From Terriglobia bacterium (lineage in GTDB: Bacteria; Acidobacteriota; Terriglobia; Versatilivoradales; Versatilivoraceae): a stretch of 64,000 bases of DNA. The notes beneath the pieces are model-generated. The model did not search any database. It was given only the letters and a program-made list of their open reading frames with translations, and was not told where the DNA came from. The DNA lies in the NCBI GenBank assembly GCA_022452285.1, contig JAKUNG010000003.1:103470-167469 (forward strand). Reading direction: 5' to 3'. The position numbers and the translations under genes were made by a program. This document shows positions 1 through 9,957 of the stretch, in pieces. The first letter of the stretch is position 1. Each line of letters starts with the position of its first letter.

Positions 1-15
1 CAATTAGTAAAAAGA

Positions 16-138
16 TTACTCAATCAGAGCAACGGCAGGAACTGGAGAACCATCTCCATCTTGTAACTTAAATGGTGAGCTAATTAGGGTAACTTCTTTT
101 AGAGAAGACGGCAGGTCTCCAGCTACCCTATTTTTTGT
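16..138 (-). pseudogene. C-terminal remnant of a cyclase-family (PF04199) protein
   Basis: The minus strand reads about 40 codons ending in TAA at 16-18. The last residues include SSPFKLQDGDGSPVPAVALI, which resembles the conserved end of putative cyclases / kynurenine-formamidase-like metal hydrolases (small hydrophobic strand, GDGSPVRA-type motif, then an aliphatic end). Reading upstream, the frame is closed by a stop at 139-141 inside the end of uvrA, and no ATG, GTG or TTG precedes the conserved part. It therefore cannot encode a complete enzyme of about 220-300 residues. It is most simply a decayed 3' remnant left at a rearrangement junction beside uvrA. The family assignment is by motif memory only. 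Confidence 0.5.
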
Positions 139-2900
139 TTACTTGAGAAATATGATAAAGCCTGACCTGTATAAGAACCAGGGACTAAAGAAACTTCCTC
201 TGGAGTTCCCTCTGCAATAATGTAGCCTCCTAGTTCACCACCTTCTGGACCCAAATCAATGACCCAGTCAGCAGAATTAATTACATCAATCTGGTGTTCA
301 ATCACAATGACTGTATTTCCTAAGTTGATAAGATCTTCTAAAACTTTCAGTAGATTCTTAATGTCCTCAAAATGAAGCCCTGTTGTAGGTTCATCTAAAA
401 TATAGATCGTTTTACCAGTTGCCTTTCGGCTTAGTTCTTTAGCTAACTTTATCCTTTGAGCTTCACCCCCAGACAAAGTATTTGATGACTGACCAAGCTG
501 AATATAACCTAAGCCAACCTCACAAAGGGTTTTTAATTTCATTTGTATTGCAGGAATATTTTCAAGAATTTTTAGGCACTCGTCAACCGGAGTTTCTAAC
601 AAATCAGCGATAGAGTAACCTTTATATTGAACCGTCAAAGTCTCTTGATTGTATCTGTGACCAAAACAGGTTTCACACTTAATAAAAACATCGGGAAGAA
701 AATTCATTTCAATGCGGCGTAACCCATCACCACGGCAAGATTCACACCGTCCTCCTTTAACATTGAAACTGAAACGACCCGGTTTATAGCCACGTTCTCT
801 AGATTCTGGAAGTGATGCATAAAGATTCCTAATTGCGGTAAACAATCCAGTATAAGTAGCTGGATTAGAGCGAGGAGATCTTCCAATGGGTGATTGATCA
901 ATCTTAATCACCTTGTCGACAAATTCTGCCCCTGTGATCTCCTGATGAAGTCCAGGTTTTTCAATCGATCCATAGCAATGCTTAGCCAGAGCACGATAAA
1001 GAATGTCATTAACAAGAGAAGACTTACCTGATCCTGAAACACCCGATACAACTGTCAATAAACCCAAAGGAAAACTCACATCTATTCCCTTGAGATTATT
1101 CTGCATTGCTCTTTTTACAATGACAGTCTTTCCACCATTTCCTCGACGTTTTTGAGGAGTAGAAATAACCAAGTCTCCTGAAATGTAACGACCTGTTAAT
1201 GACTGATGATTTTTTGAAATTTCCTTGGCCGTTCCCTTAGCAATAAGGTAGCCTCCTGATTTACCGGCACCTGGTCCTAAATCCACAACAAAGTCTGCTT
1301 GCCGAATAGTTTCTTCGTCGTGTTCAACTACTAAAACAGTATTACCTAGATCCCTTAATTGTCGCAACATCGCTAGTAACTGCTGGTTATCCCGATGATG
1401 CAAACCAACAGAGGGTTCATCTAAAACGTAGAGAACGCCCCGGAGTTGGCAACCAATTTGAGTAGCTAACCTGATCCTCTGACCCTCTCCTCCGGAAAGA
1501 CTGGAAGCACTACGGCCCAGGCTTAAATAATTCAAACCAATAGCAATCAGAAACTCAAGACGGTTGATAATTTCCTGCACAATTCTTCCAGCAATTTGAT
1601 TTTCACGGGAATTTAATCGCATCTTTTTTAGAATTCTTAGTGTCTCATTCAACGGATAAGCCGTCAGCTCAGAAATTGATAAATCAGAAATCTTTATTGC
1701 TAAACTTTCTTTTCTAAGACGTTTTCCTTTGCAAACTGAGCAAGGCTTGGGAGTTAGAAAAGTTTCAATATTAGTCGGGATAAATTCGTTATAACCCCAC
1801 TCTGTTATCTGTTCCAGAATTCCAACTTTTAAAGATGAAGAACTGCTGACACCATTCCAAATTGCTGATTGAACGTTATCTGCTAAATCTTGGAAGGGAA
1901 GTTTTAAATCAACTTTAAAATGGACAGCAATTTCTTTTAAGAATTTCTGAACCTTCTTTGGTAAATAACCATTCCAAATAGCCAAACAACCATTAAAAAG
2001 AGATTTTGAAGGGTCACTAATAATTTTTTCGGTGTCCAGTTCAAAACGAGTACCCAACCCCGAACAAGCCTGGCAGGCTCCATACCGACTGTTAAAGGAA
2101 AAGGTCCTAGGTTCAACTGCTGGAATTGAGATACCACAATTAATACAAGCTAGTCGTTCTGAGTACAGAATTTCTTTGCCATTAACTACAGCAACTAAAA
2201 CAATACCTTTAGTTAACTTGATTGCTGTTTGTATCGATTTTTCGACCCTAGTTTCAATTCCTGGTTTAATCAGAAGCCTGTCTACCACAACCTCAATTGT
2301 GTGCTTCTTCCTTTTATCTAGTGTAATCTCCTCATCCAGAGAGAATAACTGTCCATCAATTCGAACTCTTATAAAACCTTGTTGCCCTAAATTATCCAAA
2401 AGTTGACGGTACTCACCTTTTCGACCACTAATCACAGGGGCTAGGATCATGATTCTTTCACCTTGAGACAAATCTTTAATCCTGTCTAATATTTGTGTGA
2501 CGGATTGTGTAGCAATTAGTTGTCCACACTTATGGCAGTGAGGTATCCCAATAGATGAGTAGAGTAATCGAAGATAGTCATAAATTTCAGTGATGGTTCC
2601 AACAGTCGATCGAGTACTGCGGATAGTAGTCTTTTGTTCAATTGATATAGCAGGACTGAGTCCCTCAATTGAATCTACATCAGGCCTTTCCATCTGGTCT
2701 AAAAATTGACGGGCATATGCTGACAGAGATTCCACATAGCGTCGCTGACCTTCTGCATAGATAGTGTCAAAAGCCAAACTTGATTTTCCAGATCCACTTA
2801 ACCCAGTAATTACAACAAAGCTATTCCGGGGAATCTCGAGCGTAATATTTTTTAGGTTGTGCTGGCGGGCACCTCTAATATTGATTGTTTCTAGACCCAT
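123..2900 (-). CDS. uvrA: Excinuclease ABC subunit A
   Basis: This is the damage-recognition ATPase of nucleotide excision repair; it loads UvrB on lesions. The 925-residue product has the usual UvrA length and architecture. Two ABC ATPase modules are visible, each with a Walker A (GLSGSGKSS near residue 34; GVSGSGKSS in the second half) and an LSGGE signature. Zinc-binding CxxC pairs occur as CINCG...CQACSG in the first half and CESCRGDG...CETCFGH in the second. The ATG at 2900 is preceded by a GGAAGTGAG ribosome-binding sequence, and the N-terminus ([13 protein letters not shown]) is the family's standard one. It appears monocistronic and is transcribed away from the TPR gene. Its stop codon abuts the cyclase remnant. 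Confidence 0.97.
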   Translation of the reverse strand: MGLETINIRGARQHNLKNITLEIPRNSFVVITGLSGSGKSSLAFDTIYAEGQRRYVESLSAYARQFLDQMERPDVDSIEGLSPAISIEQKTTIRSTRSTVGTITEIYDYLRLLYSSIGIPHCHKCGQLIATQSVTQILDRIKDLSQGERIMILAPVISGRKGEYRQLLDNLGQQGFIRVRIDGQLFSLDEEITLDKRKKHTIEVVVDRLLIKPGIETRVEKSIQTAIKLTKGIVLVAVVNGKEILYSERLACINCGISIPAVEPRTFSFNSRYGACQACSGLGTRFELDTEKIISDPSKSLFNGCLAIWNGYLPKKVQKFLKEIAVHFKVDLKLPFQDLADNVQSAIWNGVSSSSSLKVGILEQITEWGYNEFIPTNIETFLTPKPCSVCKGKRLRKESLAIKISDLSISELTAYPLNETLRILKKMRLNSRENQIAGRIVQEIINRLEFLIAIGLNYLSLGRSASSLSGGEGQRIRLATQIGCQLRGVLYVLDEPSVGLHHRDNQQLLAMLRQLRDLGNTVLVVEHDEETIRQADFVVDLGPGAGKSGGYLIAKGTAKEISKNHQSLTGRYISGDLVISTPQKRRGNGGKTVIVKRAMQNNLKGIDVSFPLGLLTVVSGVSGSGKSSLVNDILYRALAKHCYGSIEKPGLHQEITGAEFVDKVIKIDQSPIGRSPRSNPATYTGLFTAIRNLYASLPESRERGYKPGRFSFNVKGGRCESCRGDGLRRIEMNFLPDVFIKCETCFGHRYNQETLTVQYKGYSIADLLETPVDECLKILENIPAIQMKLKTLCEVGLGYIQLGQSSNTLSGGEAQRIKLAKELSRKATGKTIYILDEPTTGLHFEDIKNLLKVLEDLINLGNTVIVIEHQIDVINSADWVIDLGPEGGELGGYIIAEGTPEEVSLVPGSYTGQALSYFSSKQKIG

Positions 2901-3287
2901 TACTCACTTCCGTAATGCGACCCCAAACAAAGGATCATAGACTTAGAACTAAAAAACTTGCCAAGATATATGAAATTATCTGAACGATGGCAGAAGTATT
3001 CAGACTAATTTATAATTGTCCGTTCACTTGACAATCAGATCCAGATTTACAATCTGCATTTGATAATTTGCTAACCTCAATAATACCTGACTACAAAACA
3101 TAAATTCTGAGTATTGCACCTATACATAAAAAAGACTATGTTAGAGTTAATCACTTTAAATCCCATTATTATATTTAGACTCTTCTCAATAGTAGACTCT
3201 TATCTATTAAGTAGCTACAATCCAATCCAGAATGAGTAGATTGATACTTTTAGCACCCTCTCAAAGTGCAATATAATAACCATCGTT
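2901..3287. other. Divergent intergenic region uvrA / TPR gene
   Basis: 387 bases without a supportable gene. It must contain the uvrA promoter on the minus strand and that of the TPR gene on the plus strand. A TATAAT hexamer lies at 3272-3277. I see no RNA gene, riboswitch or strong hairpin. Confidence 0.5.
3272..3277 (+). promoter_or_regulatory. Candidate -10 element of the TPR gene (leaderless distance)
   Basis: A perfect TATAAT ends 10 bases before the ATG at 3288, so transcription would begin within a few bases of the start codon. No Shine-Dalgarno sequence is visible. No good -35 hexamer sits 16-18 bases upstream, so this is a weak call. Confidence 0.25.
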
Positions 3288-4328
3288 ATGAAAAACTGCT
3301 GGATAAGTAAAATAAGCCTGAATTTTCCAACAATTCCAATCTGTTTCTTGTTAACAATCTTTTTTTTAAATGTACAACTTTTCAGTGATGGAACGGCTAA
3401 TAGACACGCGGTCGCAGGGCGTGTCATGACTCAGGACGGTCAGCCTACTAAACATGTTAAGGTTACTCTTGTTAAACAGGAGGGTTCTACTGTTGGAAAG
3501 CAAATCCTTGATTATGACGGCACTTTTAACTTCGACTTGCTAGTTCCTGGGAAGTATCTCCTAACCATCGAGAGGGAAAATTTCGCTAGTATTGGTCGCC
3601 CCATTGAAATTAGAAGTTATCCTAAACCAAAAACCATCATTTTGGATATTCGTCTCAAGGGTAATGAAGGTGCTTCGATTAGAGAAACAGTAAAGGATTA
3701 TGGCGCTAATGCTTCAACCAGAAGAAAAGAAAAACCGTCAGGAAAGATCAGCAGACCTGCTGGAGTAGCTTTTCTTAATTCATCCAAAGAGATTGCAAAA
3801 GGAAACAGAGAAAAAGCAATCGAGTATTTAAAATACGCTATCAAAGCTAAACCTGATTTCTTTGAGGCCTACTATAACCTAGGCGTTCAATATCAAGCCC
3901 TTAAACAGTGGGAAAATTCCATCCAAGCCTATCTTAAGGCAATAGAACTCCGTGAAAAAACTGCTAAGCCTAATTTCAATCTTGGAGTTATCCTTCATGA
4001 ACAAGGAAAGTTAGACCAGGCTATAGAAAGGTATCAAAAAGCTTTAGACTATGATGCTAGCTTTGCAGAAGCATATCAATCTTTAGGGGAGGCTTATTTT
4101 CAAAAAAATCAATTCTATATGGCGGAACAATTTCTAGAAACAGCTACTCGATTAGCACCAGTCAGGTCTAAACCAGCTTTCGGTCTACTGGTAAAGATCC
4201 AAATCTTGAATAAAGATACAGAGCAAGCTCAGTATTATCTAAATCAGTTTTTGATTCATCACCCAAATGAACCAATTGCTAATCAACTTCAACAGGAAAT
4301 TTCAATGATCCCCGTAAAAAATCCTTAA
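3288..4328 (+). CDS. Exported carboxypeptidase-regulatory-like / TPR protein
   Basis: The 346-residue product begins with a short basic stretch and a hydrophobic segment (about residues 12-30, ICFLLTIFFLNV), consistent with a signal peptide or membrane anchor. A beta-sandwich region resembling carboxypeptidase-regulatory-like domains follows at about 40-120 (VAGRVMTQDGQPTKHVKV, GTFNFDLLVPGKYLLTI). About four TPR units follow from roughly residue 165 to 335 (for example AYYNLGVQYQALKQWENSIQAY and the next YQSLGEAYFQKNQFYMAEQF). This domain pairing is common in Acidobacteriota-like genomes, usually as a scaffold in the cell envelope; no catalytic residues are seen. It is convergent with apt. 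The molecular role is unknown. The start lacks a visible Shine-Dalgarno sequence but sits next to a TATAAT. Confidence 0.8.
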   Translation: MKNCWISKISLNFPTIPICFLLTIFFLNVQLFSDGTANRHAVAGRVMTQDGQPTKHVKVTLVKQEGSTVGKQILDYDGTFNFDLLVPGKYLLTIERENFASIGRPIEIRSYPKPKTIILDIRLKGNEGASIRETVKDYGANASTRRKEKPSGKISRPAGVAFLNSSKEIAKGNREKAIEYLKYAIKAKPDFFEAYYNLGVQYQALKQWENSIQAYLKAIELREKTAKPNFNLGVILHEQGKLDQAIERYQKALDYDASFAEAYQSLGEAYFQKNQFYMAEQFLETATRLAPVRSKPAFGLLVKIQILNKDTEQAQYYLNQFLIHHPNEPIANQLQQEISMIPVKNP

Positions 4329-4407
4329 CCTGTTAATCTAAAAAAAACTGTCAGAAGAGAAACTCGGAGCTTTTAAATGCTGATGTGTACTATTTCAATT
4401 GCGGAAT

Positions 4408-4929
4408 TTAAACCTGATACTGTAGTAGTGAAAAAATATCAACGTCATTAATTTTTTGACGGCCATTAAGAAATTCTAGTTCGACCAAAAATGCTGCGCC
4501 TGCTAATTGCCCACCCAACTGTCTTATTAATTCAACTACTGCTGCTGCAGTTCCTCCGGTGGCAAGTAGATCGTCTACAAGGAGAACACTTTGTCCCTTT
4601 TGAATAGCGTCCTGATGGATTTCCAAACTGTCTTTCCCATATTCTAGCTCGTAGCTAGCTTGAATGGATTCGGCAGGTAATCTTCCTGGTTTACGCACAG
4701 GTACAAATCCAGCCCCTAGTAAATAAGCCAAGGTCGGAGCAAAAATAAAACCACGTGATTCAACACCAATTACTAAGTCAATCTCTTGGTCTTGATAGTG
4801 CTCTGCCATTTTTTCTACAACACATTTAAAAGCCCAATCTTTTTTTAGTAAAGTCGTGATGTCGTAAAAGAGAATACCCTTTTTAGGAAAGTCTGGTACA
4901 TTGCGAATAAGGGCTTTAAGGTCGTCCAT
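4408..4929 (-). CDS. apt: Adenine phosphoribosyltransferase
   Basis: This purine salvage enzyme converts adenine plus PRPP to AMP and pyrophosphate in the cytoplasm. The PRPP-binding loop [14 protein letters not shown] is intact. The N-terminal sequence [19 protein letters not shown] is that of standard Apt proteins. I chose the ATG at 4929 (173 residues). An upstream in-frame TTG at 4956 would add nine residues that Apt proteins do not have, and it has no ribosome-binding site. The gene stands alone, convergent with the TPR gene; about 80 bases separate the two stops, with no obvious terminator. Confidence 0.95.
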   Translation of the reverse strand: MDDLKALIRNVPDFPKKGILFYDITTLLKKDWAFKCVVEKMAEHYQDQEIDLVIGVESRGFIFAPTLAYLLGAGFVPVRKPGRLPAESIQASYELEYGKDSLEIHQDAIQKGQSVLLVDDLLATGGTAAAVVELIRQLGGQLAGAAFLVELEFLNGRQKINDVDIFSLLQYQV

Positions 4930-5173
4930 CTCGGCAACTCTTTTAATAGTTGGCAAAGGAAGTTAATAACTTATCTGAATTAAGAATGATAATTTTCATT
5001 CTCTAACCTCAGATATTTAAATAGGGCAACTTCTAAACTCTTAAGAAGTGTGTGCAACGCCCGCAAATATGACATGATAATAGCACAATCCTCAATCCAG
5101 TCAAAAAAACAAGGATTGGCAAACATACAATTAAACTTTAGATTGTCAGCGGTAATTTATTTATGAGATCTTT

Positions 5174-5213
5174 AACCTAGATCCATTATAAAAATAGATA
5201 ACGGATCTAGGTT
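5174..5213. repeat. Perfect 11-bp inverted repeat, 18-base spacer
   Basis: AACCTAGATCC at 5174-5184 is the exact reverse complement of GGATCTAGGTT at 5203-5213. The loop is AT-rich. There is no T-run after either arm on the plus strand and only TTTAAAG-like bases on the minus strand, so it is not a classical terminator. It could be a protein-binding site, an mRNA stem or the trace of a small mobile element. Confidence 0.6.
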
Positions 5214-5241
5214 GAAAAGTTGATCTTCCAAACATTTAACT

Positions 5242-5269
5242 TTGACAAGTATTTCATTTCTATGATACC
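5242..5269 (+). promoter_or_regulatory. Candidate sigma-70 promoter of the SDR-enolase operon
   Basis: TTGACA at 5242-5247 is followed, 16 bases later, by GATACC (5264-5269), a weak -10. Start of transcription would be about 90 bases before the SDR gene. The -35 is perfect but the -10 is poor. Confidence 0.3.
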
Positions 5270-5365
5270 TACGGTGTCGTTGTTTTAGCATACTGGGTCA
5301 TATAGAGTCTTTGAAAAACTTCATCTGCCATCACAGTAGTATTTTTCTAAGGAGCAATCTTACTC

Positions 5366-6139
5366 ATGAATATGAATCTTTTTAACTTAAACGGAAAAGT
5401 TGCAGTGGTTACTGGTGGTAATGGCGGAATTGGACTCGGCATTAGCCGGACTCTTTCCCAAGCTGGTGCACGGATAGTCATTGCGGCTAGAAATAAAGAC
5501 AAATCTCAACAAGCACTCCAGGAATTAAGAAAAACTGGTGCCGATGCTATCTCAATTAATGTAGATGTCGCAAATAAGGACTCAGTGGAAACTTTAGTTG
5601 AATCGACAGTTAATCAGTTTGGACGACTTGACATCTTAGTTAATAACGCGGGAATCAATGTTCGAAAGATGGCCCAAGATTTAAGCTTGGACGATTGGTC
5701 AAGAGTGCTGGAAATTAACCTAACTGGCGCCTTTCTCTGCTCAAAAGCAGCTTACCTGACAATGAAAGCTAATGGTGGTGGAAAAATCATCAATATAGGA
5801 TCGATGATGTCCATTTTTGGAGCGCCCCTAGCACCAGCTTATTGTGCTAGTAAAGGTGGAATTGTTCAACTGACAAAATCACTTGCTGCTGCCTGGGCCT
5901 CCGATAATATTCAAGTCAATGCCTTACTTCCAGGGTGGATTGACACCGACATGACGAGACAAGCCCGCTTAGATATTCCCCCGCTCCATGAGAATGTTCT
6001 GCGACGCACTCCAGCCGGGCGGTGGGGGTCTGAGGTTGATTGTGGCGGAACAGCAATGTTTCTGGCATCACCAGCGTCAGACTTTGTGACTGGAGCTTCC
6101 ATCCCAGTGGACGGTGGGTTCTCTATTCTAGGAACATAG
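5366..6139 (+). CDS. Short-chain dehydrogenase/reductase, gluconate 5-dehydrogenase-like
   Basis: A 257-residue classical SDR: NAD(P) Rossmann motif TGGNGGIG near residue 17, NNAG, and the catalytic Ser (IGSMMS) with YCASK. The C-terminal end (FVTGASIPVDGGFS) is typical of the family. Overall sequence feel is that of gluconate 5-dehydrogenase / 2-deoxy-D-gluconate 3-dehydrogenase (IdnO/KduD) enzymes that oxidise or reduce sugar acids, but SDR substrate cannot be read from sequence. AAGGAG at 5349-5354 supports the ATG at 5366; a second ATG two codons later is possible. It is followed after 107 bases by an enolase-superfamily gene on the same strand, which fits sugar-acid metabolism. Confidence 0.85.
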   Translation: MNMNLFNLNGKVAVVTGGNGGIGLGISRTLSQAGARIVIAARNKDKSQQALQELRKTGADAISINVDVANKDSVETLVESTVNQFGRLDILVNNAGINVRKMAQDLSLDDWSRVLEINLTGAFLCSKAAYLTMKANGGGKIINIGSMMSIFGAPLAPAYCASKGGIVQLTKSLAAAWASDNIQVNALLPGWIDTDMTRQARLDIPPLHENVLRRTPAGRWGSEVDCGGTAMFLASPASDFVTGASIPVDGGFSILGT

Positions 6140-6246
6140 TTACCAGCAACCCCTAAAAAAGTTACATTAAAAATACTAAAGCTCAAAAAATACGGTCAGA
6201 ACAAACTTGTTCATCAAGGCAATAAAAATCTATAGAGGAGGAATCC

Positions 6247-7506
6247 ATGCCATTCTTTGATCGCAGAAAGTTTATGACATCCTTAACAGGAGTCGCCGGT
6301 GCAACACTGGCAGGCTCTATTGGGGCGAGTGGCGAACCTAGTTTCGGAGATTCTCATTCCTATCCAAAACTTCGCATTACCGACATAAAAACTACCATGT
6401 TAAAAGTAGACTGGGGATGGCAACGGAACTGGATGCTCATTCGAATCGACACCGACCAGGGTATCAGTGGTTACGGTGATACCTGGGCCAGTGATCAAGC
6501 AAGAGCCCACGTACTTAGTTACCGTAAGTTATTATTAGGGAAAGACCCAACTAACGTCGAAAAACTTTTTCGGGAAATGATGTCCCGTGCTTATATAAGC
6601 TTTGGAGGAGCCCATTTTGATAGTGGAGTTCAGGTTCATGCTGTCAGTGGTTTGGAAACTGCACTATGGGATCTCACAGGTAAAGCCATTGGAGTCCCTG
6701 TTTACAAGCTTCTTGGAGGAAAATATCGGGACAAGGTCCGTCTTTATTGTTGTGTGGGTTCCTTACAAGACTATTTAAAACGTTTGAGTGATTATCAACA
6801 GATGGGTATAACCTGCGTGAAATTCGATGTAACGCCTCCTAATGTTATGGATATTCCGGACGCGATGATGGAGAGCCACCTAACACGTAAAGGATTAAAC
6901 CTTCTAGTTGCTTCGCTTGAAGAAATTCGCCAAAAAGTTAACAAAGACATCGAAATCTCTGTAGAAGCCCGTTGTGGAACCCTCTCTAATGCTATGCGTT
7001 ACTTAAAGGCAGTAGAACCTTTTGACTTAGCTTGGGTTGAGGATCCAATCCCACCCACCGATGTAGAGGCATGGGCTACTTTGACAGCTTCCTCCCATAC
7101 ACCCACTCTAATTGGAGAAGGACTGCATCTGCGACATGAATTCCTAGAATTTTTTCGACGATCTGCCGTCCGGTTTGTAGCGCCTGATTTTCAGATTTGC
7201 GGGGGCCTTTCTGAAGCAAAGAAAATTGCAGAGCTGGCTGACATCCACCATCTCTTAACGTGCCCTCATAATGCCTCGAGTGCGATTGGTATCGCTGCTG
7301 CTGCTCATGCTTGTGCAGCCATGCCCAACTTCCTGGCCTTAGAATTTCATGCTATGCCAGGATGGGACAGAATTCTCAAAGGTTACCGGCCTAAAATCAG
7401 CAATGGTCACATTGAAGTTCCAGAAGGACCTGGTCTAGGTGTTGAGTTAGATGAAGAAGAGACTCGAAAATATTTAATGGATGGAGAAACCTATTTCGGA
7501 ACCTAG
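6247..7506 (+). CDS. Enolase-superfamily (mandelate racemase-like) dehydratase with Tat signal
   Basis: The 419-residue protein has a twin-arginine leader (DRRKFMTSLTGVAGATLAG, residues 5-23), which implies folded export. Then comes the enolase-superfamily capping domain and TIM-like barrel. Probable metal ligands are the acidic residues in ISVEARC, WVEDPIPP and IGEGL, and a PHNASS segment near the C-terminus occupies the place of the general-acid/base His found in galactonate/mannonate dehydratase relatives. Such enzymes remove water from aldonic acids, or racemise acids. Most characterised relatives are cytoplasmic, so the Tat signal is notable. GAGGAGGAATCC directly before ATG 6247 is a strong ribosome-binding site. 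It probably shares a transcript with the upstream SDR. Exact substrate unknown. Confidence 0.85.
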   Translation: MPFFDRRKFMTSLTGVAGATLAGSIGASGEPSFGDSHSYPKLRITDIKTTMLKVDWGWQRNWMLIRIDTDQGISGYGDTWASDQARAHVLSYRKLLLGKDPTNVEKLFREMMSRAYISFGGAHFDSGVQVHAVSGLETALWDLTGKAIGVPVYKLLGGKYRDKVRLYCCVGSLQDYLKRLSDYQQMGITCVKFDVTPPNVMDIPDAMMESHLTRKGLNLLVASLEEIRQKVNKDIEISVEARCGTLSNAMRYLKAVEPFDLAWVEDPIPPTDVEAWATLTASSHTPTLIGEGLHLRHEFLEFFRRSAVRFVAPDFQICGGLSEAKKIAELADIHHLLTCPHNASSAIGIAAAAHACAAMPNFLALEFHAMPGWDRILKGYRPKISNGHIEVPEGPGLGVELDEEETRKYLMDGETYFGT

Positions 7507-7550
7507 AAAATTAAAGGTTCTTTGGTGGTATTTAATTAAGGTCTTGTAAA

Positions 7551-8897
7551 TTAAACCAGTTCATGCAACGGTTCGCCTTGTTTATCTCCAATCGAGTTAG
7601 CAATGTAAATAGGTCGTCTTCCTGGACCTAAATAGGTTTTGGTCCAGTCAATTCCCATAGCCTTGTACACGGTTGCAAAAACATCACCAACCGTCACCAG
7701 ACGTTCAGCTACGTAAGCTCCCCGTTCATCGCTAGCTCCGACTATCTGACCTCCTTTAATTCCACCACCTCCCAGAGCCATTGACCAGCAATGTCCCCAG
7801 TGATCGCGCCCTCTGCCGGGATTAATGTTTGGTGTACGACCAAACTCACCCATTACCATAACAATTGTTGATTCCAAAAGACCCCGTGATTCTAAATCTT
7901 CTAACAAAGCTGAAAGTGCTTTATCCAATGGTGGAACCAGATTTTCTTTTAATTGTTTATCGTTGTTAACATGGGAATCCCATCCTCCGCCTCCACCTGG
8001 GTCAAAACCGTCTACAGTCACAAACCGACATCCAGCTTCAACCAACCGACGGGCCAGTAGGGTCCCTTGACCAAACTTGTCACGACCATAGGCCTCCTTG
8101 GTCTTGTTAGATTCCTGAGAAAAATCAAAAGCCTTTTTTACGGATGGCGAAATGATCAAGTTTAAGGCACGTTCATCATAAGCATCAACCGCAGCAAACT
8201 CGGCATTTTTTTCTAGTTGGCGATATCGCTGGTCTATTAACTTCAAAAAAGACTGTCTGGATTCCAGAGCATCAATTGAAATATCTCCAGGCAAAGTTAG
8301 GTCAGCTACTTTAAACTCCTGGTCGGAACTAATCCGATCTGAAGAAGTTAACGATAACGGCTCGTACTGGGGAGAAATGAAACCGGCACTTCGGCAGTTT
8401 AATCGGCCACGACTGGTCGTTACGTAAGCTGGAACTTCATTGAGCATTCCCAGCTCTTTGGCAACTATCGAACCTACACTGGGAAATCGTGTCGTTGTTG
8501 TAGGAAGATGCCCTGTCATTGCGTAGTAGGAACCTTCCGAATGCTCATTAGACTCACTTTTCATTGAGCGGATGATGGAAAGCTTGTCCATGTTTTTAGC
8601 AACGTTTGGTAATAGCTCAGAAATTTGAATCCCAGGAACATTGGTTGAAATTGGTTTAAACCCGCTATTGCCTTTAACATCCCAGGTATCCAAATGACTT
8701 GGTCCTCCAAAAAGCCAAATCATAATACAGGATTTTGCCTTTGGCTCAGAATTCAGTCCTGAGGCCATGACGTTTGATAACTGAAAATAATCACGCAAGT
8801 TCAGTCCCAGATAACCAAGAGCACCCACCTTCAACAAATCTCTACGTCCCAAAAAATGGTGGGACCACACTTCTTTATTATCCCTTGGTAGTTTCAT
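7551..8897 (-). CDS. DUF1501 (sulfatase-like fold) Tat-exported protein, copy 1
   Basis: 448 residues with a Tat-type start (LGRRDLLKVGALGYLGLNL). The body is characteristic of DUF1501: CIMIWLFGGPSHLDTWD, YYAMTGHLP, MGEFGRTPNINPGRGRDHWG. DUF1501 proteins belong to the alkaline phosphatase/sulfatase-like superfamily, are exported, and in Planctomycetota-type genomes are usually paired with DUF1549/DUF1553 genes; the activity is not established. Here the gene has no such partner beside it and is convergent with the enolase-superfamily gene (44 bases between stops). A clearly similar paralogue lies at 16106-17437. AAGGGAG precedes the ATG with good spacing. Confidence 0.9.
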   Translation of the reverse strand: MKLPRDNKEVWSHHFLGRRDLLKVGALGYLGLNLRDYFQLSNVMASGLNSEPKAKSCIMIWLFGGPSHLDTWDVKGNSGFKPISTNVPGIQISELLPNVAKNMDKLSIIRSMKSESNEHSEGSYYAMTGHLPTTTTRFPSVGSIVAKELGMLNEVPAYVTTSRGRLNCRSAGFISPQYEPLSLTSSDRISSDQEFKVADLTLPGDISIDALESRQSFLKLIDQRYRQLEKNAEFAAVDAYDERALNLIISPSVKKAFDFSQESNKTKEAYGRDKFGQGTLLARRLVEAGCRFVTVDGFDPGGGGGWDSHVNNDKQLKENLVPPLDKALSALLEDLESRGLLESTIVMVMGEFGRTPNINPGRGRDHWGHCWSMALGGGGIKGGQIVGASDERGAYVAERLVTVGDVFATVYKAMGIDWTKTYLGPGRRPIYIANSIGDKQGEPLHELV

Positions 8898-9162
8898 AGC
8901 AGCTACTCCCTTAAAGTCAGTATAAGTGTCTTTTTACCTTATCATTTGGTTTCTTTTCTAAACGCAAGATACACTGCTAGGTCCAGAAAAAATTTTAGAT
9001 TATGTCACTAGGAACAATTCTTAGTACCACTCTAGCACAAAATGTTCCGAGTGAAAAATAGATGCCACAAGTATTTATATTAATTGTGTTCTTCTCCTTC
9101 GCTCAAACAAATAACCTAACTTTCATGAGAGAGTTCTTGAAGCAGTAGAAGCAATAGCTTTT

Positions 9163-9957
9163 TTATGACTTCGTACCTGACGATTCTGTCAATTTATGAC
9201 AAAAATCTAACAAAAACCGGGTAGCATCAAGCCTCCAATATTTCCCTGGAGAATGGCTTGGAGAATTAACTACGTGGAGCTCATTCAACAAGATGTCTTT
9301 TGGAAGGGCCTTTCGTTGTTTTTTAAATAATTTCATGGCGAACTGGACACACTCTTGAGTTCCAACAATGTCATCCTGACTTCCCACACTCAGATAAATT
9401 GCCTTATCAGCAAGAGGGTCAACCCACCTGCTGATTTGAAGGGGCCATGTTAGCCTTTTTGGGGAAACAAATTGGGCTTCTAGAATCCCCCAATCTGTTA
9501 CCGGTGACAATCCAGCTACGGCGCGAACCCTAGAATCAACTGCTGCAAGTCGGAGAAGACAATATCCTGCACGAGAAACTCCATAGGATACAATATTACC
9601 TGCATTGGCTATCCCCTTTTCAAGGCACCTGTCTATGGCGGCTTTACCATCAGCAATAAATTGCTGAAATGGATCATCACCTGCTAGAAAGGCTTTCCCA
9701 AAACCTTTGAGACCTTCTCCAAATTTATCGACGCGCTCACCATGGTGAGGCAAATCAAAACTCAATACATAATGACCCGCTTCCAAAAATGGCCCAGTGG
9801 GATGATTTTGGGTTGGATCGTGCAGCGCATAATTTGCAGTAGCACTGATGTTCACCAGTAACCCCGAATCTTTGCTACGACTAGATCTTTCGGGTAAAGC
9901 TAGGGTACAGCGAACCTGATTAGTTCCTGATTCGATTATGAACTCTTCTGTCTTCAT
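9163..9957 (-). CDS. Alpha/beta hydrolase (dienelactone-hydrolase/esterase type)
   Basis: 264-residue serine hydrolase fold. The nucleophile elbow is in YGVSRAGY, a candidate catalytic Asp in VGSQDDIVGT and a candidate His in the NSPSHSPG segment; FDLPHHGER in the N-terminal third fits the oxyanion region. No signal peptide is visible, so it is probably cytoplasmic. Its ATG overlaps the stop of the upstream glycosidase-like gene by four bases (ATGA, 9954-9957), meaning translational coupling and probably a shared substrate, such as an acylated or esterified sugar. The substrate is not known. Confidence 0.8.
   Translation of the reverse strand: MKTEEFIIESGTNQVRCTLALPERSSRSKDSGLLVNISATANYALHDPTQNHPTGPFLEAGHYVLSFDLPHHGERVDKFGEGLKGFGKAFLAGDDPFQQFIADGKAAIDRCLEKGIANAGNIVSYGVSRAGYCLLRLAAVDSRVRAVAGLSPVTDWGILEAQFVSPKRLTWPLQISRWVDPLADKAIYLSVGSQDDIVGTQECVQFAMKLFKKQRKALPKDILLNELHVVNSPSHSPGKYWRLDATRFLLDFCHKLTESSGTKS

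Larger units (their letters stand above)
4930..5365. other. Intergenic region apt / short-chain dehydrogenase
   Basis: 436 bases with no gene. It must contain the apt promoter (minus) and the SDR promoter (plus). It holds a perfect 11-bp inverted repeat at 5174-5213 and a candidate promoter at 5242-5269, both listed separately. No tRNA or riboswitch fold was recognised. Confidence 0.5.

Noticed and set aside
2032-2406. 124-codon frame opposite uvrA
   Set aside because: Shadow of uvrA with no independent signal.
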